Below are positions 8,340 to 18,488 of a stretch of 64,000 bases of DNA, piece after piece. A program made the position numbers and the translations under genes. The DNA is from Paeniglutamicibacter gangotriensis Lz1y (lineage in GTDB: Bacteria > Actinomycetota > Actinomycetes > Actinomycetales > Micrococcaceae). The notes under the pieces are model-generated. The model searched no databases. It had not been told where the DNA came from and saw nothing but the letters and a program-made list of their open reading frames with translations. The stretch is from the NCBI RefSeq assembly GCF_000348945.1, contig NZ_AOCK01000006.1, positions 124,001-188,000 on the forward strand. Reading direction: 5' to 3'. Position 1 is the first letter of the stretch, and every line of letters starts with the position of its first letter.

Positions 8340-9779
8340 ATGCCTGCACAGATCGGCGTCACCGGCCTAGCCGTCATGGGCGCAAACCTCGCCCGGAACT
8401 TCGCCCGCAACGGATACACCGTCGCCCTGCACAACCGCTCGATCGCCAAGACCGACGCATTGCTGGAGGCCCACGGCGACGAGGGCGAATTCATCCGCAC
8501 CGAGACCGTGGAAGAGCTGGTCGCAAGCCTCGAGACTCCCCGCCGCGTGCTGATCATGGTCAAGGCCGGCGGCCCCGTTGACTCGGTCATCGACTCTCTG
8601 GTCCCGCTGCTCGAAGAGGGCGACATCATCATCGATGGCGGTAACTCCAACTTCGTCGACACCCGCCGACGCGAGGCCGCGCTGGCCGAAAAGGGCCTGC
8701 ACTTTGTGGGTATCGGCGTCTCCGGCGGCGAAGAGGGCGCCCTATTGGGCCCCTCGATCATGCCCGGCGGTTCGAAGCAGTCCTACGACGCGCTGGGCCC
8801 GATGCTCGAAAAGATTTCCGCCAAGGCCATCGACGGCGCCCCATGCTGTGCCTGGATCTCCACCGACGGTGCCGGCCACTTCGTGAAGATGGTCCACAAC
8901 GGTATCGAATACGCGGACATGCAGGTCATCGGCGAGGCCTACGACCTGCTGCGCAGCGGCGCTGGCATCGAGCCTGCGGCCCAGGCCGAGATCTTCAACG
9001 AATGGAACAAGGGCGAACTCGCCTCCTTCCTGATCGAAATCACCGCCGAGGTACTGGCCCACACCGACGCTAAGACCGGTAAGCCGCTGGTCGATGTCAT
9101 CGTGGACTCCGCAGGACAGAAGGGCACCGGTCGCTGGACCGTGCAGTCAGCACTGGATCTGGGCTCCCCGACCTCGGCCATCGCCGAATCGGTCTTCGCC
9201 CGCGGCCTGTCCTCACAGCGCGAGATGCGCGCCATTGGCCAGGAAGTACTCACCGGCAACGAGATCGCCGTGGAACTGGGCGAGAACTTCGTCGAGGATG
9301 TCCGCCAGGCACTCTTCGCCTCCAAGCTGGTTTCCTACGCCCAGGGCCTGGACATGCTCACCAGCGCCGGCGAGGAATACAACTGGGATTTGAAGCTCGA
9401 CGAGATCGCCTCGCTGTGGCGCGAGGGCTGTATCATCCGCGCCGCACTGCTGGCCGACATCACCAAGGCCTACGCGGCCGAAGAGAAGCCGGCGAACCTG
9501 CTCTTCGCCCCGGCCTTCTCCGAGGCCATCGCCGCAGCCGTTCCGGCCTGGCGCCGCGTGGTGTCCACCGCCGTCCAGCTGGGCGTTCCGGTTCCGGTGT
9601 TCTCCTCCTCGCTGGCCTACTACGACGGCCTGCGCCGCAAGCGCCTGCCAGCCGCGCTAACTCAAGGCCTGCGCGACCTCTTTGGTGCGCACACCTACAA
9701 CCGCGTCGACGCCGAGGGTTCGTTCCACACCCAGTGGAGCGGCGACAAGACCGAGATCGAAGCCGAAGACACGCACTAG
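8340..9779 (+). CDS. gnd: 6-phosphogluconate dehydrogenase, decarboxylating
   Basis: A 479-residue enzyme of the length of the dimeric NADP+-dependent type. It begins with the dinucleotide motif GVTGLAVMGANLARNFARNGY; IIIDGGNSNFVDTRRRE, the substrate loop GVSGGEEGALLGPSIMPGG and catalytic HFVKMVHNGIEYADMQ are all intact. It oxidises 6-phosphogluconate to ribulose 5-phosphate, CO2 and NADPH, the exit from the gluconate pathway encoded upstream. GGAG precedes the ATG. Confidence 0.97.
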   Translation: MPAQIGVTGLAVMGANLARNFARNGYTVALHNRSIAKTDALLEAHGDEGEFIRTETVEELVASLETPRRVLIMVKAGGPVDSVIDSLVPLLEEGDIIIDGGNSNFVDTRRREAALAEKGLHFVGIGVSGGEEGALLGPSIMPGGSKQSYDALGPMLEKISAKAIDGAPCCAWISTDGAGHFVKMVHNGIEYADMQVIGEAYDLLRSGAGIEPAAQAEIFNEWNKGELASFLIEITAEVLAHTDAKTGKPLVDVIVDSAGQKGTGRWTVQSALDLGSPTSAIAESVFARGLSSQREMRAIGQEVLTGNEIAVELGENFVEDVRQALFASKLVSYAQGLDMLTSAGEEYNWDLKLDEIASLWREGCIIRAALLADITKAYAAEEKPANLLFAPAFSEAIAAAVPAWRRVVSTAVQLGVPVPVFSSSLAYYDGLRRKRLPAALTQGLRDLFGAHTYNRVDAEGSFHTQWSGDKTEIEAEDTH

Positions 9780-9801
9780 TCTTTACGCTGATTCGTCCCT
9801 C

Positions 9802-9844
9802 CAAGGGGCGGCGCTTCCGGTTTTCCGGCAAGCGCCGCCCCTTG
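9802..9844 (+). terminator. hairpin after gnd
   Basis: CAAGGGGCGGCGCTT pairs perfectly with AAGCGCCGCCCCTTG, starting 22 bases after the gnd stop. There is no long T run, so termination is likely but not certain. The rest of the stretch to 10023 shows no gene. Confidence 0.6.
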
Positions 9845-10023
9845 GTGCTTTCACGGTTTGGTGCTTTCACGGTCCGGTGACGAGCATTGCCCCGCCAACC
9901 CCCGTGGGCCCGAGCCATTGACCCCGCCCCTCGTCGGGCATAGATTCGGGGCATGAACCGGTGCCGGCAGCACGCAACACCCGCGACGACTGTGTCCGGA
10001 AACAATCCCGCGGCAGGTTCCCG

Positions 10024-11644
10024 ATGATCGGCATCGATGAGCTGCGCACGGTCAAAACCTTCGCCCCGCTCCCGGCGGAGGTGCTGGTGTACCTGGCCGG
10101 GGCCGTGGAAGACATCCACCTGCTGGACGGGGAATACTTCCTGCACGAAGGCGACGAACGCGCACTGATCGTGGTCATCGAGGGCCTGGTGGAAATCACC
10201 AAGGTCGTCGCCTGCATCGAACGAGTCATCGGCACCCGCACACCCGGCCGATTCTTCGGCGAAGTCCCGCTGACGTTGAGCACCAACTTCCCGGCCAGCG
10301 GGCGGGCAGCCGGCGCGGCACGAATCATCAAACTTGAGGTGGCCGGCTACTACACACTGGCCGCCATGGCACCCTCGGTGCCGGAGAAGTTCGGCTCGCT
10401 GGCCCGGCGCTACCTGGACTCGCTGCAGGAGCTCGCTGCCGAAAAGCCCGATGCCGTGGCCCGCGTGATCGGTCCGCGACGCCATGCCAAGGTCCGTGAA
10501 CTCTCCACCTTCCTGACCCGCAACCACGTCGCCTTCGAAAACACCACCCTTGAGACTCCCGCGGACGGGCAGGCATACCCGGTGCTCGAGCTGCGCGACG
10601 GCACCCGCTACGCCGACCCGGTCATGCGCCTGGCGGCCCAGGCGGTGGGGCTCGAGGTGGTTCCGGCGGCGGTGGACTACGACGTGGTGATCCTCGGAGG
10701 GGGACCGGCGGGGCTAACCGCCGCAGTCAACGCCGCGGCCGAGGGCCTGCGCACCGTGGTGATTGAACAGCTGGCCCCCGGCGGGCAGGCCGGCACCTCC
10801 ACCCGCATCGAGAACTACACCGGCTTCCCCTACGGGATCTCCGGAGACGACCTGGCCTCCCGGGCACTGACCCAGGCCACCCGGCTGGGCGCCGAAATCG
10901 TGGTCACCCGCACCGCCTGCGGAATCGACCCCGGCACCCTGAGGGTCGAGCTCGACGGGGGAGATACGCTGCGGGCGCGTTCGCTGATCGTGGCCACCGG
11001 AGTGGCCTGGCGCAAACTCACCCTCGAAGGGGCAGAGCGTTTCCTGGGCAACGGCCTGTACTACGGCGCCGCGCACAGCGACGCACCACTGGCCCAGAGC
11101 CAAGACATTGTCATCGGTCGGGGCGGGGAACTCTGCCGGGCAAGCGGCGCTCTTCTTCTCCCGACACGCCCGCACCGTGACCATGCTGCTGCGCGGGCCC
11201 TCGTTGGCAGCCCGGATGTCCAGCTACCTGATCGAGCAAATCGAGGCCACCGCCGCCATCGAGGTGCAGCCCAATTCCCAGATCACCGCGTTGGCCGGCG
11301 ACACCTCCTCGCATTCCCTCGAGATCCTGGACTCCTCCAGCGGCACCAGTCAGTTGCGCCCGTGCCCGGCGGTATTCGTGATGATCGGCGCCGATGCCGT
11401 CACCGGGTGGCTGCCGGGGCACATTGCGCGCGATGGCCACGGATTCATCCTCACCGGGCCCGACGCGGCCGAGACCCCCGCGTGGGAGCAGCCGCGGCGC
11501 CCGTTCGCCCTGGAAAGCAGTGTGCCGGGGATCTTCGCGATCGGAGATGTGCGCTCCGGGTCGGTCAAGCGAGTGGCCGCGGGGGTCGGCGAAGGGGGCA
11601 TGTCCATCGCCTTCACCCACCAATACCTCGCCCTATCCCACTGA
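10024..11644 (+). pseudogene. cNMP-domain FAD-dependent thioredoxin-reductase homologue, frameshifted
   Basis: The intact protein would have about 540 residues: a cyclic-nucleotide-binding-like domain (about 1-125), a small thioredoxin-like linker, then FAD/NAD(P) domains with GGGPAGLTAAVNAAAEGL and APGGQAGTSTRIENYTGFP. At 11116-11117 one extra G shifts the frame exactly where VGAGNSAGQAA, the NAD(P) motif, should be read; the correct frame continues to 11644. The redox CxxC of true thioredoxin reductases is absent (GLYYGAAHSDA), as in other cNMP-type members. The frame may alternatively start at GTG 9961. Inactive unless the extra G is a sequencing error. Confidence 0.85.
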
Positions 11645-11702
11645 CGCGCCCCAAATTCGGAGCCCTTGTGATGTGCCCGCGACCAAGCATAGGCTCGGCC
11701 CC

Positions 11703-12707
11703 ATGGACTATCGCTTCCTCGGAGCCTCGGGGCTCAAGATCACCGAAATCACCTACGGCAACTGGCTGACCCACGGCTCCCAGATCGAGAACGAGGTCGC
11801 CACCGCGTGCGTGCAGGCGGCACTGGATGCGGGCATCACCACCTTTGACACCGCCGATGTCTACGCCAACGGGGCCGCCGAAGAGGTACTCGGCACGGCA
11901 CTAAAATCCCAGCGCCGCGAATCCCTGGAGGTCTTCACCAAGGTCTACTGGCCCGTGGGACCCAAGGGCCCCAACGACACCGGGCTCTCACGCAAGCACA
12001 TTATGGAGGGCATCAACGGCTCGCTGCGGCGCCTGCAGATGGACTACGTCGACCTCTACCAGGCGCACCGCTACGACCACCAAACGCCGCTGGAAGAAAC
12101 CATCGGTGCCTTTGCCGATGTGGTGCGCTCAGGCAAGGCCCTGTATATCGGGGTCTCCGAATGGAATGCCGAGCAGCTGCGTGCCGGCCAGGTACTGGCC
12201 AAGGCCGCAGGATTCTCGCTGGTGTCCAACCAGCCGCAGTACTCCGCCCTGTGGCGTGTGATCGAGGCCGAAGTCATTCCGGCCGCCGCCGACCTGGGGA
12301 TGTCCCAGGTGGTCTGGTCGCCGATGGCCCAGGGGGTGCTCTCCGGAAAGTACCTCCCGGGCCAGGACGCCCCGGCAGGAAGCCGCGCCACCGATAAGAA
12401 GGGCGGCGCGAACACCATCTCCCGGTTCTTGGATGACACGGTTCTCGAACGGGTGCAGAAGCTGGCGCCCATCGCCGCGGAAATGGGTTTGAAGATGTCG
12501 CAACTGGCCATCGCCTGGGTCCTGCAGAACCCCAACGTGGCCTCGGCACTGGTCGGGGCCTCACGCCCGGAACAGGTCGCAGAGAACGTGTTGGCCTCCG
12601 GCGTGGTGCTCCCGCCGGAGGTGATGTCCCAGATCGATGCGGTGCTGGGGGACTGCATCGAACGCGATCCGGCCAAGACTCTCAGCCCCGAAACTCGGCC
12701 CGCCTAG
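11703..12707 (+). CDS. aldo/keto reductase
   Basis: A 334-residue NADPH-dependent oxidoreductase of the AKR superfamily, resembling YghZ and Kv-beta-like members. Catalytic tetrad residues are visible: Asp and Tyr in DTADVYANG, Lys in FTKVYW, His in YQAHRYD. The cofactor-binding end has ALVGASRPEQVAEN. It is intact although genes on both sides are broken. ATG 11703 is chosen because the protein begins MDYRFLGASGLKI, the family's usual start. Substrate unknown. Confidence 0.92.
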   Translation: MDYRFLGASGLKITEITYGNWLTHGSQIENEVATACVQAALDAGITTFDTADVYANGAAEEVLGTALKSQRRESLEVFTKVYWPVGPKGPNDTGLSRKHIMEGINGSLRRLQMDYVDLYQAHRYDHQTPLEETIGAFADVVRSGKALYIGVSEWNAEQLRAGQVLAKAAGFSLVSNQPQYSALWRVIEAEVIPAAADLGMSQVVWSPMAQGVLSGKYLPGQDAPAGSRATDKKGGANTISRFLDDTVLERVQKLAPIAAEMGLKMSQLAIAWVLQNPNVASALVGASRPEQVAENVLASGVVLPPEVMSQIDAVLGDCIERDPAKTLSPETRPA

Positions 12708-12709
12708 GC

Positions 12710-13873
12710 TTACACCGTGCCAGGGCTGTTGTTCAACGCGCGCGATTCTCCGGGTACGGCTGGCTGCATCCTGCCCTCGAAGATCAGCAGCAGGAAGAGT
12801 GTGGCGCTCAGGCCGACCAAGGTCAGCGCGGCGCCCCCCACCGCGGCGTTCAGGCCGTTGCCGGTCGCCAGCGCGCCCACCCCGATGGCTGTGCCCGCCT
12901 GGAAGGCGTAGGCGATTACCTAGAGCAGCGACAAGGTAGCACCGCGGTGCCGTGCTGCGGACGCCTGGTTGATCAAACCCAAACCCCCGGTGAAGGCAAA
13001 GGAATAAGCGATCCCACCGACGATGCACCAGCCCAAAAACAGTGCGGTGATGCCGATGGCCGCCGCCGAGCAGCCCAGCAGCACACCGGTGAGCGCGGTG
13101 TTCGCACTCTGGGTGAACTCGGTGATCATCTGCGCACCGAGGGACATGAAGATCGCACCAACGCAATAGGCCAGGGCCACCGACATCGCGGCGATGGAAA
13201 AACGCAGCCGGATGCCCCGGGGCACGGTCGGTGCCTGCGGCCGCCACCTGCCGCCCCGCTCCGGCCTGTGCCCGTCGGTGCATAACAGCGCCACGATTGA
13301 GCCGAGGGATAACACCAGCAGCACGATCTAGCTCCAGAACAACGGCATCGGGAAGTACTGCGCGAACGCGCCGCTGAGCACCAGAGCCAGGGTCAGTCCG
13401 CTCGCGGTGGACACTGTCGCCGTGGCGCTGGGGAAGCGGAGGTTGGAGGTCGGGTTGTTCTCCATCAGGGCGGCAGTCCCTGCGCCCATTGCCAATCCGG
13501 CGCCCACCCCCTGCAGTACGCGGCCGATCAGCAAGAAGCCCACATGGGGGGGCGAGGGCTAAGGTGGCGGCGGAGGCGGCAATGAGCACCACGCCGGCAA
13601 TCATCACCACGCGCCGACCAAACTGGTCCGAGAGGTTACCCAAGATTGGCAGCACCACCAGCAGTGCCAGCGGGTAGGCGGCGACGACAATGGTGACGAT
13701 CAGCGGAGTCAAGTCCCACTGTGCGGCATAGATCGGGTACAGCGTGCTGGTGCTCCGGAGGACCAGAGCACCAGTGCGAGCACGGAGGCCGCCGCCCAGA
13801 ACACCCCACGCCTGCCCGTACGGTCGCGGGAAGACGATGCCGTCCCGGCCGCGACCGAACCAGATGGGGTCAT
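12710..13873 (-). pseudogene. MFS transporter, degraded
   Basis: Pieces of one major-facilitator protein in three frames: start MTPSGSVAAGT at 13873, a missing base near 13755 (before STLYPIYAAQWD), an extra base in a run of seven G (13546-13552), and in-frame TAG codons at 13328 and 12920, the first in FWS-stop-IVLLVL where Trp is likely ancestral. Remaining pieces include LGNLSDQFGRRVVM and IGRVLQGVGAGLAMG. Four separate lesions make sequencing error an unlikely full explanation. Its start overlaps the stop of the hotdog gene (ATGA). Confidence 0.9.
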
Positions 13874-14391
13874 CCGGCGGGATCCGGGTGGATCACCAGG
13901 CAGGTGCTCGAGGCGGTGGCCAGCACCCTTCCGCTACTGTCCCGGATGTCCGCCTCGGCGAAGGCGACGCTCCTGCCGCGGCGGGTCACCCAACCATGGG
14001 CAGTGACCGGACCGGTCTCTGCAGTGATGGGCCGCAGGAACGAGACCTTGATTTCCAGGCTCGTGTACCCGACTCCTGCGGGCAGGGTGCTGTGCACGGC
14101 ACACCCGCACACCGAGTCAAGAACCGTGGCGAAAAATCAGCCGTGCACCGAACCGGTCGGGTTGTCATGCGAGCGATCCGGCTGGGCGGACATCACCACC
14201 TCACCCTCGGCGACGCAGACGAATTCCAGCCCGACGTGGCTGCTGATCGGTGGCGGCGGAGTCCGGCCGTCGGCCAGTGCGCGCAACTGCTCGAGTCCGG
14301 TATTTTCAAACAACTTCTTCTTGTCTGCTTCGGGGCTGTGGTAGCGGATGGTCCGCGTTCGGTTGGTCTGCGGCTCGGGCCGTGAGGTCAT
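13870..14391 (-). pseudogene. PaaI-like hotdog thioesterase, nonsense mutation
   Basis: A frame of about 173 codons starting MTSRPEPQTNRTRTI. The hotdog core is clear (HVGLEFVCVAEGEVVM, NPTGSVHG, then FFATVLDSVCGCAVHSTLPAG and SLEIKVSFLRP). At 14137-14139 GGCTGATTT reads Gly-stop-Phe where the family has HGG-F; one base change (GGA to TGA) explains it. The missing Gly sits at the helix that carries the active site. It forms a unit with the broken MFS gene. Confidence 0.85.
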
Positions 14392-14742
14392 GGATATCGC
14401 TGCGTGTAATCGATAGTAGAAGAGGGTTCTGTGGCGAGGGGGACCACCGCTGGGCACCGGGCCGTCATGAATCAGGTGGATGGATCCAGCGACCGGCTTC
14501 CCTCGCCGGCCGAAGAAGAAAGGTGCCCTCGTGCTGCCGATGTTACCGGTGTCAGGACGTTACCTCGTGAACCCGGCAGTTTGTTCTGCGCAGCTTACTC
14601 GCCTGGTGCCAGCGACCCGGGTCCCGGCGCATGAGCCGGGCAGCACCGCCTGATTAACGCGCGCGGCGGGCGGAACAGGCCCCGGGTGAAAGGGAATGTT
14701 CCGCCCGCCGCGCGGGTGCTGAGGGAAAAGCTCGAGTGGAAA
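14392..14742. other. intergenic region, no gene seen
   Basis: Between the broken thioesterase and cysE I find no convincing reading frame on either strand. Its right end holds the hairpin at 14660-14714. The middle (about 14480-14600) is rich in short GC inverted repeats on the minus strand, but no known riboswitch could be fitted. Confidence 0.5.
14660..14714 (-). terminator. hairpin after cysE
   Basis: An 18-bp perfect stem (CGCGCGGCGGGCGGAACA and its complement) begins 28 bases past the cysE stop. The following sequence has only a short T/A stretch. Likely end of the cysK-cysE transcript. Confidence 0.7.
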
Positions 14743-15327
14743 CTAAATCCACATGGCCGGGTCGATGTACTCGGCCGGGTCCACCGCTGGGGCGTGCTCC
14801 TCGGCGGTGCGTGGCCGGTTCTTCGCCGGGATCCCGGTGATGATTGAATCCGCAGGTGCGTCCTTGACCACCACGGCGTTGGCGCCGATGGCCGAGTCAG
14901 CGCCGATCACAATCGGTCCCAGCACTTTGGCGCCGGCACCGATGACCACGCGGTCCCCGATGGTCGGGTGGCGCTTGACCTTGGCCAGCGAACGCCCGCC
15001 CAGGGTCACCCCGTGGTAGATCATCACATCGTCGCCGATTTCCGCTGTCTCCCCGATGACCACACCCATGCCGTGGTCGATGAAGAAGCGCCGCCCGATG
15101 GTGGCCCCGGGGTGGATCTCGATCCCGGTCAGGAACCGTCCGGCCTGGGAGATCAGGCGCGCAGGGAATCGGGTCCGCGGGTTCTGCCACAGCCGGTGGG
15201 TCAACCGGTGGATCCAGATCGCGTGCAGGCCTGAATAGGCCAAGAAGTTTTCGCTCTTGCCCCGCGCTGCGGGGTCATGCGCGCTGGCTCCGCGCAAATC
15301 TTCGGCTAGTCGGGAAAAGAATCTCAC
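14743..15327 (-). CDS. cysE: serine O-acetyltransferase
   Basis: A 194-residue enzyme making O-acetylserine from serine and acetyl-CoA, the substrate of CysK. It has the left-handed beta-helix hexapeptide pattern ([40 protein letters not shown]) with the catalytic His in [11 protein letters not shown]. It is the short actinobacterial/Bacillus-type form lacking the long N-terminal helical domain. Start is GTG with AAAGG upstream. It lies 126 bases downstream of cysK in the same direction. Confidence 0.96.
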   Translation of the reverse strand: MRFFSRLAEDLRGASAHDPAARGKSENFLAYSGLHAIWIHRLTHRLWQNPRTRFPARLISQAGRFLTGIEIHPGATIGRRFFIDHGMGVVIGETAEIGDDVMIYHGVTLGGRSLAKVKRHPTIGDRVVIGAGAKVLGPIVIGADSAIGANAVVVKDAPADSIITGIPAKNRPRTAEEHAPAVDPAEYIDPAMWI

Positions 15328-15453
15328 TGCTGGGCCTTTGTTTGTGCGGACCCGCGGCGGTCCGAAGTAGTGCCGCGGGAGTGAAGCGGTCCGCCACCGG
15401 GTCCGGACGCGAACCTCGCGCCCGGACCGGAACCGGCCGAATCGGTGGAAGGA

Positions 15454-16389
15454 TCAGCCACGGATGTCATCGAAAAGCAACGTGGAGATGTAACGCTCGC
15501 CGAAGTCCGGGATCACCGCGACGATCAGCTTGCCGGCATTCTCCTCACGCTTGGCCACCTCGAGGGCGCCCCAGACGGCGGCACCGGCGGAGATGCCGCC
15601 GAGGATGCCTTCCTGGGTACCCAGCGCGCGGGCGATGGCCACCGAGTCCTCGATCGATGCGTCAAGCACCTCGTCATAGAGTTCGGTGTCCAGCACCTCG
15701 GGAATGAAGTTGGCGCCCAGACCCTGGATCTTGTGCGGGCCCGGCTTGCCACCGTTGAGGATCGCCGAATCCTTGGGCTCGACCGCGATGACCTGCACGG
15801 AGGACTTCTGCTCCTTGAGGTAGCGCCCGGCACCGGTGATGGTGCCGCCGGTACCGATGCCGGCGACGAAGATGTCCACCGTGCCCTCGGTGTCCGCCCA
15901 GATCTCCGGGCCGGTGGTGCTCGCGTGGATCGCAGGGTTGGCCTCGTTGGCAAACTGCTGGGCCCAGATGGCGTTCTCGGTGGTAGCCACGATCTCCTTG
16001 GCCTTCTCCACCGCACCGCGCATGCCCTCGGAACCCGGGGTCAGCACGATCTCGGCGCCGAAGGCGCGCAGCATGACGCGGCGCTCGGTGCTCATGGTCT
16101 CCGGCATGGTCAGCACGACCTTGTAGCCGCGGGCAGCACCGACCATGGCCAGGGCGATGCCGGTGTTACCGGAGGTGCCTTCGACGATGGTGCCGCCGGG
16201 ACGCAGGTCCCCTGAAGCCTCGGCCGCATCAACGATGGCCACGCCGATGCGGTCCTTGACCGAGTTGGCTGGGTTGCAGAATTCCAGCTTGACCGCGATG
16301 TTGCCCGGCAGTCCGGCACCGATTCGGTTCAGGCGCACCAACGGGGTGCGGCCAACAATTTGCGTGACATCGTTGTAGATCTTCGACAT
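15454..16389 (-). CDS. cysK: cysteine synthase A (O-acetylserine sulfhydrylase)
   Basis: A 311-residue PLP enzyme joining sulfide to O-acetylserine. PLP lysine in [11 protein letters not shown], the substrate loop [12 protein letters not shown] and phosphate loop [17 protein letters not shown] are intact, as is [18 protein letters not shown] 16389 has AAGGA six bases upstream and gives the usual length. It is the first gene of cysK-cysE; the two proteins form the cysteine synthase complex in many bacteria. Confidence 0.97.
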   Translation of the reverse strand: MSKIYNDVTQIVGRTPLVRLNRIGAGLPGNIAVKLEFCNPANSVKDRIGVAIVDAAEASGDLRPGGTIVEGTSGNTGIALAMVGAARGYKVVLTMPETMSTERRVMLRAFGAEIVLTPGSEGMRGAVEKAKEIVATTENAIWAQQFANEANPAIHASTTGPEIWADTEGTVDIFVAGIGTGGTITGAGRYLKEQKSSVQVIAVEPKDSAILNGGKPGPHKIQGLGANFIPEVLDTELYDEVLDASIEDSVAIARALGTQEGILGGISAGAAVWGALEVAKREENAGKLIVAVIPDFGERYISTLLFDDIRG

Positions 16390-16485
16390 GGTGTCCTTAG
16401 TCCTTGGTGGTGAGTATGCGGCGTGCTGTGACGAATTGATCCCGGCGGATGCCAAATCCCTCGGGACACTTTGGTACAAGCCTAG

Positions 16486-17154
16486 TCAGGAGCGCGGTGT
16501 GGCGGGTTCTTCGAGCCATGTTGCGTAATATTTCCTCGCCTTGGCCAACTTCGGGTCGATGATGACCCGGCAGTACCCCTCATCGGGGAAGCGGTTGTAG
16601 TAGTCCTGGTGGATTCCTTCGGCGACGAAGAAATCTGCCGGGGACTCGAAGACGGTGACAATCGGGTCGGGGTAGAGTTCTGCGAACTTCCGCACTGCGG
16701 CGGCGAATTCGACCTCCTGGGCGGCATCGAGCGGGAAGAGCGCGGAGCGGTACTGAGTGCCCACGTCGTAGCCCTGCCGATTCAGCGTGGTGGGATCGTG
16801 GGTGGTGAAGAACATGTCCAGGATCACTTCCCCCGGCACGACGGCGGGATCGAATGTTACGGCAACGGCTTCGGCGTGTCCCGTTCCGCCGCCGCAAACC
16901 GAGCGATAGGTGGGTGCAGGATCGGCCCCGCCGGTGTAACCGGAGATCACCGAGGCGACCCCGCGGGTGCGCTGGTAGACAGCATCCAGGCACCAAAAGC
17001 AGCCCCCGGCCACCACAAAAGTGGTCAGGTCCTGCCCCTGCGGGCCGGTGGTGTGGGCTTGGAAACGGATGGGCGTGCTGGAAATTGAAAACTCATTCAC
17101 ACCAGCTTCAAGTGCCGCGGCGCGCATTTCATTCCCGGCCCCACCTACCCGCAT
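16486..17154 (-). CDS. msrA: peptide methionine sulfoxide reductase A
   Basis: A protein of up to 222 residues reducing Met-S-sulfoxide. The catalytic GGCFWC is near residue 50, with SGYTGG, GGGTGHAEAV and GTQYRSALF all conserved; HQDYYNRFPDEGYCRVIIDPKL supplies the probable resolving Cys near the C-terminus. The start is uncertain: ATG 17154, ATG 17127 or a GTG just before NEFSISS are possible, since none has a strong ribosome site. Confidence 0.93.
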   Translation of the reverse strand: MRVGGAGNEMRAAALEAGVNEFSISSTPIRFQAHTTGPQGQDLTTFVVAGGCFWCLDAVYQRTRGVASVISGYTGGADPAPTYRSVCGGGTGHAEAVAVTFDPAVVPGEVILDMFFTTHDPTTLNRQGYDVGTQYRSALFPLDAAQEVEFAAAVRKFAELYPDPIVTVFESPADFFVAEGIHQDYYNRFPDEGYCRVIIDPKLAKARKYYATWLEEPATPRS

Positions 17155-17290
17155 CCCATTGAGCGGTTTCTACCCACGATCTCGAGCTGCCAGCCGTAGC
17201 CCCCGCGGTGTGGCCGCGGGCCTGCGAACGTGAGCAGTTCATCGGTGCGCGCATGCGTCCAAAGCGCCCCACGGAGGCTACGGTGGAATC

Positions 17291-18418
17291 ATGCAGAGCA
17301 ACAAGCAGCAGCCCCACGGCATGCGTATCGTCTCCGGGCCGGGAGCGGCCGCCCACACCGGCGCCGAGAATGCCGGCAGCCACGACGAACCGCTGGACGC
17401 AGCCCCCAAAGCAACCGAAAACGACCGGACCGCAGCGGCCGGCCCGCCGCAGTCGGTGGCCCCGGAGTCGGGCAACGACGCCCAGAGCCACCCCGACACC
17501 GACAGCGTTCTGGACACGGAGCAGGAGCCAGTGGCCACCACCGATTCCGACGACGTCGAGGCCCAGGAGCCAGATTCGACGCTGAGCACCCCGACCCTCG
17601 GTCAGGTGTTGGTGGCCGTCGAAGAACTCTGGCCCGCCTCACTGGCCGAGTCCTGGGATACCGTCGGCCCGGTGGTCGGCCGACCCGAACGCCCCATCAA
17701 ACGCATCATGTTCGCCGTGGACCCCACCCTCGAGGTGGTGGCCGATGCCGTGGCGCGCGGCACCGACCTGCTGATCACCCACCACCCGCTGCTGCTGCGC
17801 CCGGTCAACTCCGTGGCTGCCACCAGCTTCAAGGGCGAAGCGATCCACCTGCTGATCGAATCCGGCTGCGCGCTGGTCACGGCGCACACCAATGCCGACT
17901 CGGCCATCGGCGGGGTCTCGGATGTACTTGCGGACATCTTCGGGCTCACCGACACGCAACCGCTGGCCCCGTCCAAGGACGGACTGCCCGAGGAGGGTAT
18001 CGGCCGGGTGGGCATGCTGCCCGAACCACTGCAGCTGCACGAATTCGCTTCCCGCGTGTTCTCCGCCATGCCGGCGGTCGCCGGGGGAGTGCGCGTGGCA
18101 GGGGAGCGTACGGGCATCGTGCGCAAGGTCGCGGTGTGCGGCGGGGCCGGCGATTCGCTGTTCGACGCGGTCCGCGCCTCCGAGGCCGACGTCTACGTCA
18201 CCGCCGACCTGCGCCACCACCCGGCCTCCGAGGCCCGCGAGGCAGCGCTGAACGGCACGCCGTATCTCATCGACGTCTCCCACTTCGCCTCCGAATGGCT
18301 CTGGCTACCCACCGGGGCCGAGGCACTGAAGAACGTCCTGCACGATCTGGGCCACGACGTGGAAATCGGCGTCTCGGCAATAAACACCGACCCGTGGGAC
18401 TTCATCCTGACCCCGTAG
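17291..18418 (+). CDS. Nif3-like dinuclear metal centre protein with acidic N-terminal extension
   Basis: A 375-residue protein. Residues from about 100 form a Nif3/YbgI fold: LAESWDTVGPVVGRP, the metal-binding LITHHPLLLRPVNS, AHTNADSA and, near the end, DVSHFASEWLWL. The family forms hexamers with two metal ions per subunit; cellular role is poorly defined. The first 100 residues are low-complexity and rich in Ala, Glu, Asp and Pro, probably disordered and unusual for the family. The HNH gene follows after 70 bases. Confidence 0.88.
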   Translation: MQSNKQQPHGMRIVSGPGAAAHTGAENAGSHDEPLDAAPKATENDRTAAAGPPQSVAPESGNDAQSHPDTDSVLDTEQEPVATTDSDDVEAQEPDSTLSTPTLGQVLVAVEELWPASLAESWDTVGPVVGRPERPIKRIMFAVDPTLEVVADAVARGTDLLITHHPLLLRPVNSVAATSFKGEAIHLLIESGCALVTAHTNADSAIGGVSDVLADIFGLTDTQPLAPSKDGLPEEGIGRVGMLPEPLQLHEFASRVFSAMPAVAGGVRVAGERTGIVRKVAVCGGAGDSLFDAVRASEADVYVTADLRHHPASEAREAALNGTPYLIDVSHFASEWLWLPTGAEALKNVLHDLGHDVEIGVSAINTDPWDFILTP

Positions 18419-18488
18419 CCGATGGCCCCGGGCGGTTATCCACAGGTCCTCGTGGGGTACTGGTGGCCAGCCACCACGGGGGAGCACC

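Noticed and set aside
14480-14600. Cobalamin-riboswitch-like pieces (GGGAAGCCGGT) on the minus strand
   Set aside because: The order of conserved boxes does not fit, and the downstream genes have no link to cobalamin.
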